64,000 bases of DNA from CAVRXQ01 sp963838845 (GTDB taxonomy: Bacteria; Actinomycetota; Acidimicrobiia; Acidimicrobiales; Bog-793), in assembly GCA_963838845.1 (NCBI GenBank), contig CAWISR010000003.1, positions 186,001-250,000 on the forward strand, written 5' to 3'. The notes below the pieces were generated by a model. The model made no database searches. It saw only the letters and a program-made list of their open reading frames with translations, and was not told the DNA's origin. The translations under genes were made by a program, and so were the position numbers. Positions 43,845 through 52,384 of this stretch are shown here, one piece after another; the first letter of the stretch is position 1; each line of letters begins with the position of its first letter.

Positions 43845-45668
43845 TCAGCTCGACGACTGCAACGCGCGCACCTCACTTGCAAGCAGGAGCGCGAACGATG
43901 ATTTCGACGAGGAATTTCCCGGGCCGGGGTCGGCGTTCAGGACGTAGCGGATGTGGCCCGATGGGTCGATGACGTAGAACAACTCCGTGTGTCCGATCAT
44001 CGCCCCCCCGGGCTCGATCACGGCTTGGATCGAGTAGCTGTTCCAGACCCTTTTCAGCTGTGCGTCGGTCCCGGTGCAGTACCGCCAGTTCGTAAGGTGC
44101 GTCAGGGCCTCTTGGCGATCGAAGGCGTCGACGTCGGCGACGGAGTTGAAAACCGGGTTCGCGACAACCGAGACGAACTCCGCGTGACGCGCGTCCGAGC
44201 CCAACAGCTGATCCGCAGCTCGCATCTCCTGGGCGATGAGTGGGCAGTCCGAGGTGCACACCGGGTCGAGGAACGACAGCACGACGACGCGGCCACGGAA
44301 GGCCGAGAGAGAGACGGCCCGGCCCGACTGGTCCGTCAGCCGAAACTGGGGTGCCGGGTAGTTCACGAAGTCGGGTGATCCCGCAACGGCGCGGGCGATG
44401 ATCGGGTCCGCTTGCGAGCTCGTCGACGCGACGGCCATCGGCGCCGCGCCGAGCAGGACGACGCCGAAGGCCCCGAGCGCGCCCAACGACCGCATCGCGT
44501 ACGCCGGACTGAACCGCTCGCGCCACGAAAGGGTCCCGGCCGTCGCAACGCGCTCCGTCGCTTCGGCTTCCTGCGGAACGCGGGTCAGCGCGAGATAACC
44601 ACCGACAACGAGGAGAACCGTCGGGATCATGCTGTTCGGATCGGTCCCGACGCCACCGAAGAACCCACCATCCTGGATCGAAATCCAGACCGCGACGGAA
44701 AGCACACCGAAGGCGGCGATCGCCGGGACCAAAAGCCGCCGATAGCCGCTGACGAGGACGAGGCCGACCACGGCGAGAACGACGACGACCAATAGGTTCA
44801 CCGCGAACGCGTTGTGCGCGTCGAATTGACCGAAGTCGGCAACGAGCCGCGAGATCACCGAAGGCTGCGGCGTCGTAGCCATCTGGCTCGCCATCGACGT
44901 GAGCTGGCCGGTGCGGTGGTGCGAGGTCGCGGCGCCCACCCAGAACCCGCGGCCGGGCCACGCCTGGAGCAGCGCCCAGCCGAGGAGGTACACGCCGGTC
45001 AAGGCGATCCAGCCCCGCGAGAGCCACCGGCTCGCGAAGACCCGCTCGGGCAACGCGATCAACGCGCCAGCGACGACGTAGAGCAGGACGGCGCCCGGCG
45101 CGCCGAACAGCCACGATGCGCCGGGGGCGAAGATCTGCCCGAAGGCTTCGCCGAAGACCCAGACGACGAGACCCCAGCCGACGCTCGCCAGCCCAGCGAA
45201 ACGCGACCACCGGCCGCGCGGCGCCGCGAGCAGCAGAGCGCCGATGCCGAGCTGGATCCACACCGCCGAAGTCGCCGCCTGCACCGGATGGTTGTTCCAG
45301 GCCGTCACACCGATGTTGATCAGGTGGCGGACCCACTCGGGCGAGGTCGACGCGGCGGGTTGGACGACGTTCGACGGCATCCCGAGCGGCATGTCTGGCT
45401 GCAGCTGCAGGAAGCCGTCGAGCAGCCATAAAAGAGCGAACCCGTACCGCAGCAGCCGGCGCGCCGCGGGCTCGGGGCCGAGGGCATCCGCGTAGCCGTT
45501 GCCGACGCCGCCCGCGCCGCGAAGGCGCGCCTCACGGAGGAAGCGCCAGGCGATGGCCAGCAGAACGAGGATGACGGCGACGACAAGTGCCTGACGCAGC
45601 AGCGCCGACTCGAACGCCGAAATGACGGTCGGATTGTTGGCCCGGAGGCCATTTCCCATCCCAGGCAT
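43845..45668 (-). CDS. Multi-spanning membrane protein fused to SCO1-like thioredoxin domain
   Basis: Predicted 607-residue protein. The first 400 residues contain about nine hydrophobic helices (for example LVVAVILVLLAIAW, FALLWLLDGFLQLQ, AVLLYVVAGALIALPERVF, LLVVVVLAVVGLVLVSGY). The final 170 residues, from about 437, are an extracytoplasmic SCO1/SenC-type thioredoxin fold: FRGRVVVLSFLDPVC, the CxxxC copper/redox pair C471 and C475, and His560 in IGHTELFYVID. This ligand set is that of copper chaperones for cytochrome oxidase. The fusion of helices with SCO1 in one chain is unusual. ATG 45668 is chosen. A secreted protein follows nine bases downstream. Confidence 0.85.
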   Translation of the reverse strand: MPGMGNGLRANNPTVISAFESALLRQALVVAVILVLLAIAWRFLREARLRGAGGVGNGYADALGPEPAARRLLRYGFALLWLLDGFLQLQPDMPLGMPSNVVQPAASTSPEWVRHLINIGVTAWNNHPVQAATSAVWIQLGIGALLLAAPRGRWSRFAGLASVGWGLVVWVFGEAFGQIFAPGASWLFGAPGAVLLYVVAGALIALPERVFASRWLSRGWIALTGVYLLGWALLQAWPGRGFWVGAATSHHRTGQLTSMASQMATTPQPSVISRLVADFGQFDAHNAFAVNLLVVVVLAVVGLVLVSGYRRLLVPAIAAFGVLSVAVWISIQDGGFFGGVGTDPNSMIPTVLLVVGGYLALTRVPQEAEATERVATAGTLSWRERFSPAYAMRSLGALGAFGVVLLGAAPMAVASTSSQADPIIARAVAGSPDFVNYPAPQFRLTDQSGRAVSLSAFRGRVVVLSFLDPVCTSDCPLIAQEMRAADQLLGSDARHAEFVSVVANPVFNSVADVDAFDRQEALTHLTNWRYCTGTDAQLKRVWNSYSIQAVIEPGGAMIGHTELFYVIDPSGHIRYVLNADPGPGNSSSKSSFALLLASEVRALQSSS

Positions 45669-45803
45669 CAGGCGGTCTCGCTTCGTTCCTTGGCGGCGAG
45701 CCCGAAGCGGCGCAACTCGCACCCGCTCACAGACTCGGAAACCGCCGCGGAAGTGTGATCGTAGCGAATGCGCAGGTGACGGCGGTAAGCGCGGGAACCA
45801 CCC

Positions 45804-46790
45804 TCAGCCGTTTGCCAGTTCTCTGCGCACCGACTCGATGAGCGCGGGGAGGATGACGGTGACGTCGCCGACAATGCCGAGATCGACGAGCCGAAAGATC
45901 GGCGCGCTCGCGTCTTTGTTCACGGCGATGATGTGCTTCGCGCCCTTCATGCCGACGAGGTGTTGCATCGCGCCAGAGATCCCGAAGGCCAGATAGACCT
46001 CGGGCTTCACCGTCTTGCCCGTCTGCCCGACTTGGTAGCCGTAGGGGACCCAACCGGCGTCGACGATCGCCCGCGACGCGGCCGGCGCGCCGCCGAGCAG
46101 CTGGGCGAGCTCCTCGATCAGTCGGTAGCGATCGGGATCACCGAGGCCGCGGCCTCCCGAAACGACGACGGCAGCCTCGTCGAGGCGCGGCCCGGCCCGC
46201 CCTTCGACGTGGTGCTCGAGCACCTCGATGCGATCGGCTTCGCCGGGGGGCGGTGCCGCGAGCGGGATCACCTCGGGCGAGCCGGCATCGTTCTCGGCCA
46301 CTGCGAACGACTTCGCGCGGATAAGAAAGATTCCCCACCCCCCATCCGTGACGCGGGCGCGCGCGATCTCGGTACCGCCGAGGATCTCGTGCGCCGAATG
46401 CAAAACACCGTCGACGAGGTCGAGGCCGACGACGTTTGAAATGACGGGACGATCCACCATGACCGAGAGGTGAGCGCAGATATCGCGACCGTCGTAACTC
46501 ATCGGCGCGAACACCGCCTCTGGCGCACCCGAGCCCTTCTGCTGGTTCGCGATCGCCTCGGCGATCTGTCGCGGCGTGAGCTGTGTCCCGCCGTCTTCGA
46601 TGAGAAAGACGCGCGTCGTACCGAGTGATCCGAGGTCGGCGGTGCAATCCTGAGCGCCTGTCCCCCACACGAAGACGCCGACCGTTTCTGCGAGTCGTGA
46701 CGCCGCCGAGACGATCTCTCGCGACGCGCTTTGGACAGTGCCGTCGCGTTGTTCGACGATTGCCCAGATCTCGTTCAGTGCCGCTGACAT
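45804..46790 (-). CDS. etfA: Electron transfer flavoprotein, alpha subunit
   Basis: Predicted 328-residue EtfA. The C-terminal FAD-binding domain shows VVVSGGRGLGDPDRYRLIEE, ASRAIVDAGWVPYGYQVGQT, GKTVKPEVYLAFGISGAMQH and IIAVNKDASAPIF, the EtfA signature. The N-terminal half pairs with EtfB. It accepts electrons from acyl-CoA dehydrogenases and passes them to a membrane ETF dehydrogenase, which is encoded 8 kb away as the etfD-like gene. One base separates it from etfB. The 135 bases to the next gene hold no clear hairpin. Confidence 0.97.
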   Translation of the reverse strand: MSAALNEIWAIVEQRDGTVQSASREIVSAASRLAETVGVFVWGTGAQDCTADLGSLGTTRVFLIEDGGTQLTPRQIAEAIANQQKGSGAPEAVFAPMSYDGRDICAHLSVMVDRPVISNVVGLDLVDGVLHSAHEILGGTEIARARVTDGGWGIFLIRAKSFAVAENDAGSPEVIPLAAPPPGEADRIEVLEHHVEGRAGPRLDEAAVVVSGGRGLGDPDRYRLIEELAQLLGGAPAASRAIVDAGWVPYGYQVGQTGKTVKPEVYLAFGISGAMQHLVGMKGAKHIIAVNKDASAPIFRLVDLGIVGDVTVILPALIESVRRELANG

Positions 46791-46791
46791 C

Positions 46792-47571
46792 TCACAACAC
46801 CTTCCAGATCTTCAGTCGCTCAACGATCTCTGCACTCGGATCGTCGGCGTTCTCGAGGATCTCGCCAGGTCCGCGGCTCGGCACGTCTTCGATCGAGACG
46901 ACCTCTTGCCGACCCCCCCCTCGACCGACCGTCGACGCATCGATGCCGAGATCGGCGAGGGTCAGCATTTCGACGGGCTTGCTCCGCGCGCTCATAATCC
47001 CCTTGAAGGTGGGATAGCGAACTTCGACAACACCGGCTGTGACGGTGATGAGCGCGGGCAACGAGCACGCGACCGCGTCGAAGCCTTCGGCTGTTTGGCG
47101 CTCAGCCTTCAACTTGCCCGCGGCCAGCTCAACTTTTCGTACATAGCTCAACGCCGGATAGCCGAGAATCTCCGCAGTTTGCACGGGCACGGTGCCCGTG
47201 TAGCCATCGGTGGACTCGGTCGCCGCGACGACAAGCTCTGCACCGATGCGGGAGATCGCCGCCGCAAGCACCCGCGCGGTCGCGAGCGCGTCGGACGCCG
47301 CGAGTGCAGGATCGGAGATCAAAACCGCGTTCTCTGCGCCCATCGCGAGCGCGCTTCGCAGGCCCGACGTCGAGTCGTTCGGGGCCATCGAAACGACCGT
47401 CACCTCGGCATCACCGGCCTCGGCGGCGAGGCGGAGCGCCATCTCCACCCCGTACGAATCGGAGTCGTCGAAGGCAAGCTCTCCTGTGCGCACCAAGGTG
47501 TGCGAGGACTCGTCGTACGCTACCGGCTGTTCGGGATCGGGGATCTGCTTCACGCAAACGGCGATTTTCAT
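46792..47571 (-). CDS. etfB: Electron transfer flavoprotein, beta subunit
   Basis: Predicted 259-residue EtfB. It begins MKIAVCVKQIPDPEQPVAYD, the universal EtfB start, and contains GAENAVLISDPALAASDALATA and the AMP-site region AATESTDGYTGTVPVQTAEILG. The fatty-acid-oxidation class is supported by the close acyl-CoA dehydrogenases rather than by the sequence alone. ATG 47571 is preceded by GAGG at suitable distance; the longer frame to 47847 overlaps the crotonase gene and is not real. It lies 31 bases after that gene. Confidence 0.97.
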   Translation of the reverse strand: MKIAVCVKQIPDPEQPVAYDESSHTLVRTGELAFDDSDSYGVEMALRLAAEAGDAEVTVVSMAPNDSTSGLRSALAMGAENAVLISDPALAASDALATARVLAAAISRIGAELVVAATESTDGYTGTVPVQTAEILGYPALSYVRKVELAAGKLKAERQTAEGFDAVACSLPALITVTAGVVEVRYPTFKGIMSARSKPVEMLTLADLGIDASTVGRGGGRQEVVSIEDVPSRGPGEILENADDPSAEIVERLKIWKVL

Positions 47572-47602
47572 GGGGATACCTCGAACATCGACGTGGCGGC
47601 CG

Positions 47603-48397
47603 TTAGCTGTTGGAGAATCTCGCGTGTCCGGGCCCGTGCTCGAGGAACGAACGGATTCCGTTCTGCGCGTCGTCGGAGCGCATCGCCCGGGTGAAAAGTT
47701 CCCGCTCGAACACCAAACCTTCGGCGAGCGGCATCTCGGCCGCTGCATCGATCGCACGTTTCGCGAGACTCTGTGCCAAGAGCGCACCGGAGGCGAGTTC
47801 GCTCCCGAACTCGACGGCGGATGACAACAGCGACTCGTCGTCGACAATTCGGTCGACGAGTCCGATACGGAAAGCCTCGTCGGCGCCGATATGCCGTCCG
47901 GACAGGATCAGCTCCTTCGCGCGCGCCGGACCGACGAGGCGCGCCATTCGCTGCGTCCCGCCGGCACCGGGGATGAGTCCGAGAAGAACCTCCGGCTGAC
48001 CGAGCTTCGCCGTCGTCGTCACGAAGCGGAAGTCGCACGCCAACGCGAGCTCGCACCCGCCGCCGAGCGCGTACCCGGCGATGGCGGCGATCGTGGCGCG
48101 CGGCAGTGCGGCGATGCCATCGAAGGCCCGAGTGAACGCGCGGACGAGTGTGTCGCCGCTTTCGGTATCGAGAAACTCGCTCACGTCCGCGCCGGCGGCG
48201 AAGATGCGTTCGCCTCCCCAGATCACGAGGGCGCCCGGAGGCTCCGCCGAGAGCTGACCGACGACGAACGCGAACTCGTCCAGCATCTCGATCGAGAGCG
48301 CGTTCACCTTCGGTCGATCGAGACGAATGATCGCCACGTCGCCTTGGCGATCGAGGTGCACGAACGTCGCAGCGGACGCTTCTCGGATCGTCGTCAC
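47603..48397 (-). CDS. Enoyl-CoA hydratase/isomerase family protein
   Basis: Predicted 264-residue crotonase-fold enzyme, probably hydrating enoyl-CoA in beta-oxidation or branched-chain degradation. Oxyanion-hole motifs are IFAAGADVSEFL and IAGYALGGGCELALACDFR; the catalytic glutamates are at LGQPEVLLGLIPGAGGTQR, with both Glu and Gly-Gly-Thr as in true hydratases. The GTG at 48397 (TTIREASAA) is preferred over an upstream start at 48433. It heads the crotonase-etfB-etfA transcript, downstream of the MarR gene on the same strand. Confidence 0.94.
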   Translation of the reverse strand: MTTIREASAATFVHLDRQGDVAIIRLDRPKVNALSIEMLDEFAFVVGQLSAEPPGALVIWGGERIFAAGADVSEFLDTESGDTLVRAFTRAFDGIAALPRATIAAIAGYALGGGCELALACDFRFVTTTAKLGQPEVLLGLIPGAGGTQRMARLVGPARAKELILSGRHIGADEAFRIGLVDRIVDDESLLSSAVEFGSELASGALLAQSLAKRAIDAAAEMPLAEGLVFERELFTRAMRSDDAQNGIRSFLEHGPGHARFSNS

Positions 48398-48523
48398 GCC
48401 GAGCAACCTATCGAAGCGGGTGCATACAGGCACATCGACACAAGAGCCGACGCCGTCATCGAAGCGGCGAGAGCTCGGCCGCGACCGCTGTGTCGCGTGA
48501 CAGTGACGAAATGAGACCGGCCG

Positions 48524-49069
48524 TCAGCGCTTCGTCGTCAGCGCGTCGTCAGCCGCGAAATCGCCAACGGCGATCCGCAGAATCCGAAGGACCTCGAAGA
48601 GCTGCTCCAATTCATCGCGACCAAGACCGGGATCCTCGAAGACCGCCGCATTGAGCGCCGTGGTCGCCGACTTCGCAAGCGCACGCCCTTCTGGGAGGAG
48701 TTCAGCCATCGTCATCCGTCGATCGGACTCGTGTGGACGCCGGCGGATGAGCCCCTGGGCTTCGAGTCGATCGACGGCGTTCGTGACGCTCGTTGGGTGG
48801 ACCTGCAGGCGGTCGCCGAGCTTGGAAAGCGGCATAGCGCCCTCCCTGCTGAATGAGAGCACCATCAACAGCTCGTAGCGGGCGAAGGTGAGGGCGAACG
48901 GGCGGAGCACCTCGTCGACCCGCGCCTGGAACACCTGCTGGGCGCGCATGATCGATGTCACGGCGGCGACACCCGGTGCGGCGTTTTCCCAGCCGTGGGC
49001 CTCCCACTGCCGGCGGGCCTCGGCAATCGGATCGAAGCGGAGCTTCGGCGGCTCCCGGTTCAGCGACAT
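48524..49069 (-). CDS. MarR family transcriptional regulator
   Basis: Predicted 181-residue MarR protein. The winged helix-turn-helix covers LSKLGDRLQVHPTSVTNAVDRLEAQGLIRRRPHESDRRMT, split as recognition helix HPTSVTNAV and wing ESDRR. ATG 49069 has GAGGGG seven bases upstream. It is divergent from the icmF-type mutase gene with a 63-base gap and precedes the crotonase/ETF genes on its own strand, so it can control both sides. An acyl-CoA or a branched-chain acid is a plausible ligand (inference). Confidence 0.93.
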   Translation of the reverse strand: MSLNREPPKLRFDPIAEARRQWEAHGWENAAPGVAAVTSIMRAQQVFQARVDEVLRPFALTFARYELLMVLSFSREGAMPLSKLGDRLQVHPTSVTNAVDRLEAQGLIRRRPHESDRRMTMAELLPEGRALAKSATTALNAAVFEDPGLGRDELEQLFEVLRILRIAVGDFAADDALTTKR

Positions 49070-49109
49070 CGGTGCTATCCCCTCGTCAGCCTGCGGGTTC
49101 AAATACTAG

Positions 49110-49125
49110 GTTGTACGACTATATT
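49110..49125 (+). promoter_or_regulatory. Candidate promoter and MarR operator of the icmF operon
   Basis: GTTGTACGAC (49110-49119) is a 10-bp palindrome with one mismatched pair, directly followed by TATATT (49120-49125), a good -10 hexamer. The -10 ends only seven bases before the ATG at 49133, so a transcript from it would be nearly leaderless. The palindrome abuts the -10, where a MarR dimer would block RNA polymerase. Confidence 0.5.
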
Positions 49126-49132
49126 GCGTCCT

Positions 49133-52100
49133 ATGAAATTGGCGGCGTCCGACACCGACGCCGGTCCGCACCGGCCCACGTATCCCGTCCGCTTCGTCAC
49201 GGCGGCGAGCCTCTTCGACGGGCACGACGCGGCGATCAACATCATCCGGCGCATCCTCCAGGACCAAGGAGCGGAGGTTATCCACCTCGGGCACAACCGC
49301 TCCGTTGACGAGGTCGTGGCCGCCGCGGTTTCAGAAGATGTCCAGGGTGTCGCCGTCAGCGCCTACCAAGGCGGTCACGTCGAGTACTTCGAGTACCTCG
49401 TCGATCGGCTCCGTGACGTCGGCCGGCCCGATGTGCGGGTGTTCGGTGGCGGAGGGGGCGTCATCGTCGAGCCGGAGATCAAGCGGCTCGAGTCGTATGG
49501 CGTCGCGCACATCTTCTCGCCGGCGGACGGCCAGCGGCTCGGCTTGCCGCAGATGGTCAACGAACTGATCAGAGAGTGCGATCGCGACCTCGCTGCGGAC
49601 TTCCCGAGTGCGATCGACGGCCTCTTCGCCGGTGATCCCCGCGTCCTCGCCCGCGTGCTCACCGCCCTCGAATCGGGCGAAGCCCCATCCGGACCGCTGC
49701 AGGAGATCCGCCAGGCAGCCGAGCAACACCACGTGCCCATCCTCGGCATCACCGGAACCGGAGGCTCGGGCAAGTCGTCGCTCACCGACGAGATAATCCG
49801 ACGGTTCCGCAACGACCTTTCCGACAAGTTGCGGATCGCCGTCCTCGCCGTCGACCCCACCCGGCGACGCGGCGGCGGGGCGTTGCTCGGCGACCGCATC
49901 CGCATGAACGCGATCGACTCGCCGCAAATCTTCTTCCGCTCGTTCGCGACCCGAGATGCCCACGCGGTCTTGCCCCGCTGCTTTGCCGACATCACGGCCG
50001 CTTGCCGGGCTGCGGGATTCGACCTGATCGTGGTCGAGACGCCCGGAATCGGCCAGGGCGAGTCGGTCATCGTCGACGTCGCGGACGTGTCGTTGTACGT
50101 CATGACGCCGGAGTACGGCGCCGCGACGCAGCTCGACAAGATCAACATGGTTGATCTCGCCGACCTGATCTCGATCAACAAGTTCGATCGACGCGGCGGC
50201 GAGGACGCGATGCGGGACGTGAGCCGACAGTGGGCGCGCACACACCGCGGGACCGCGTCGGCGGCAGACGCGGCGCCGGTGTTCGGCACGATTGCCTCGC
50301 ATTTCAACGACGACGGCGTGAGCGCGCTCTACCAAGCGACGAAATCCGCGCTCGAGAGCCGCGGCCTCGTCCATCTCGACGGCGTCCTCTCCACCGTCAC
50401 GACGAGACGCTCGAGCCGGTCCATACCGATCGTTCCTTCGAACCGCCAGGGCTACCTTGCCGAGATCGCGTCCGTGGTTCGTGACTACCACGAGCGGACG
50501 GAACAGTTCGCAGAAGCTTCCCGCACGCTCCAGCATCTTCGCGTGACCGAGAAGCTCGCGGCCGAACGGGGCGTCGAGGTCACCGGATTCGACGTGCTGC
50601 GCGAAGGGCTCGAGCTCGACGAATCGTCGCGACGCCTCCTCGAGGAATGGCCGTCGATCAAGGCCCGCTACCTCGCCGATGAGTACACCGCTGAATCGCG
50701 ATCCGGAGTGCGGACGGTGCCGACACGGCGCATGTCGCTCTCTGGCACCGAGGTTCCCCGCGTCGCGCTGCCCCGCTACTCGGACGACGGCGACGTGCTC
50801 GCCTGGTTGCGCAGAGAGAACCTGCCGGGGCATTTCCCCTACACGGCCGGCGTCTTCGAGTTCAAAAGGGACGAAGAGGACCCGACGCGCATGTTCGCTG
50901 GTGAGGGGGACCCAGCGCGCACGAACCGCCGCTTCCACCTCCTCGCCTACGGCCAGCCGGCGACGCGGCTTTCCACCGCGTTCGACCCGGTCACGCTCTA
51001 CGGCTTCGATCCCGATGAGCGCCCGGACGTCTACGGAAAGATCGGCACGTCGGGTGTCTCGATCGCCACGCTTGACGACATGAAGGACCTGTACGCCGGC
51101 TTCGACCTGTGTGATCCGAACACATCGGTGTCGATGACGATCAACGGGCCGGCACCTTCGATCCTCGCGATGTTCTTCAACACCGCAATTGACCAACAGG
51201 TGGAACGCCGCGAGAAAGAACTCGGGCGTCCGCTCAGCACCGAGGAGCACCGGCGACTCGCCGAGCAGACGCTGCACCGCGTCCGCGGCACCGTCCAGGC
51301 AGACATCTTGAAAGAGGATCAGGGTCAGAACACCTGCATTTTCTCGACCGAGTTCTCGCTCGGCGTGATGGCCGACATCCAGCAGTTCTTCATCGACTAC
51401 AAGGTGAAGAACTTCTATTCGGTCTCGATCTCCGGCTACCACATCGCCGAAGCCGGCGCGAACCCGATCACTCAGCTCGCGTTCACGCTCGCGAACGGGT
51501 TTACCTATGTCGAGTCGTACCTCGCGCGGGGCATGGCGATCGACGACTTTGCCGGCAACCTGTCGTTCTTCTTCTCGAACGGGATGGACCCCGAATATTC
51601 GGTGATCGGCCGCGTCGCGCGCAGAATTTGGGCAATCGCGATGCGCGACCGCTATGGCGCCAATGCGCGCTCACAGAAACTCAAGTACCACATCCAGACA
51701 TCAGGACGTTCCCTGCACGCGCAGGAGATCTCGTTCAACGACATCCGTACCACCCTGCAGGCGTTGTGCGCCGTGTACGACAACGCGAACAGCCTGCACA
51801 CCAACGCGTACGACGAGGCAATCACGACGCCAACGGATGAATCGGTGCGCCGCGCGCTCGCGATCCAGATGATCATCAACAAAGAGTGGGGCCTCACGAT
51901 GAACGAGAACCCGCTCCAGGGAAGCTTCATCATCGAGGAGCTCACAGATCTCGTCGAAGAGGCGGTCCTCTTGGAGCTTGAGCGCTTGAGCGAACGCGGC
52001 GGGGTACTCGGTGCGATGGAGACCGGTTACCAACGGGGTCGCATCCAAGATGACTCGCTCGATTACGAGAACCGAAAGCACGACGGCTCGCTGCCGATCA

Positions 52101-52384
52101 TCGGCGTCAACACCTTCGTCTCGGACGCCCCCGACGAGTCGGTGAAAGAACTCCGCTTGGCACGTGGCACCGAGGAGGAGCGCCGGAACCAGCTCCGCAG
52201 GCTCGCCGAGTTCAGGCGTCGCCACGAAGCCGACCGCTCGGCGGCGCTCGCGAAGCTCCAGGAGGTGGCACGATCAGGCGGCAACGTCTTTGCCGAATTG
52301 ATGGAGACGGTTCGCGACGCGACGTTGGGCGAGATTTCGGCAGCGCTCTTCGAGATCGGTGGCGCCTACCGGAGGAGCATGTAG
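49133..52384 (+). CDS. icmF: Fused isobutyryl-CoA mutase (IcmF type, B12-dependent)
   Basis: Predicted 1083-residue fusion of a B12-binding domain, a G-protein chaperone and the mutase catalytic barrel. The cobalamin motif is D29-G-H31-D in LFDGHDAAINIIRR. The MeaB-like GTPase has GITGTGGSGKSSLTDE (P-loop about residues 208-215), VDPTRRRGGGALLGDRIRM and INKFDRRGGEDA. The C-terminal mutase has TSGVSIATLDDMKDLY and SISGYHIAEAGANPITQLAF, with the barrel continuing to HNDIR-like SFNDIRTTLQAL. It isomerises isobutyryl-CoA and n-butyryl-CoA or related branched acyl-CoA. ATG 49133 is used; a longer frame to 48995 crosses the promoter. Its TAG overlaps the next GTG by one base. Confidence 0.95.
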   Translation: MKLAASDTDAGPHRPTYPVRFVTAASLFDGHDAAINIIRRILQDQGAEVIHLGHNRSVDEVVAAAVSEDVQGVAVSAYQGGHVEYFEYLVDRLRDVGRPDVRVFGGGGGVIVEPEIKRLESYGVAHIFSPADGQRLGLPQMVNELIRECDRDLAADFPSAIDGLFAGDPRVLARVLTALESGEAPSGPLQEIRQAAEQHHVPILGITGTGGSGKSSLTDEIIRRFRNDLSDKLRIAVLAVDPTRRRGGGALLGDRIRMNAIDSPQIFFRSFATRDAHAVLPRCFADITAACRAAGFDLIVVETPGIGQGESVIVDVADVSLYVMTPEYGAATQLDKINMVDLADLISINKFDRRGGEDAMRDVSRQWARTHRGTASAADAAPVFGTIASHFNDDGVSALYQATKSALESRGLVHLDGVLSTVTTRRSSRSIPIVPSNRQGYLAEIASVVRDYHERTEQFAEASRTLQHLRVTEKLAAERGVEVTGFDVLREGLELDESSRRLLEEWPSIKARYLADEYTAESRSGVRTVPTRRMSLSGTEVPRVALPRYSDDGDVLAWLRRENLPGHFPYTAGVFEFKRDEEDPTRMFAGEGDPARTNRRFHLLAYGQPATRLSTAFDPVTLYGFDPDERPDVYGKIGTSGVSIATLDDMKDLYAGFDLCDPNTSVSMTINGPAPSILAMFFNTAIDQQVERREKELGRPLSTEEHRRLAEQTLHRVRGTVQADILKEDQGQNTCIFSTEFSLGVMADIQQFFIDYKVKNFYSVSISGYHIAEAGANPITQLAFTLANGFTYVESYLARGMAIDDFAGNLSFFFSNGMDPEYSVIGRVARRIWAIAMRDRYGANARSQKLKYHIQTSGRSLHAQEISFNDIRTTLQALCAVYDNANSLHTNAYDEAITTPTDESVRRALAIQMIINKEWGLTMNENPLQGSFIIEELTDLVEEAVLLELERLSERGGVLGAMETGYQRGRIQDDSLDYENRKHDGSLPIIGVNTFVSDAPDESVKELRLARGTEEERRNQLRRLAEFRRRHEADRSAALAKLQEVARSGGNVFAELMETVRDATLGEISAALFEIGGAYRRSM

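Noticed and set aside
49331..51442. A 703-codon open frame on the minus strand opposite icmF
   Set aside because: It mirrors the codon structure of icmF, has no recognisable domain and an Arg/Asp/Val-rich composition typical of GC-rich antisense shadows.
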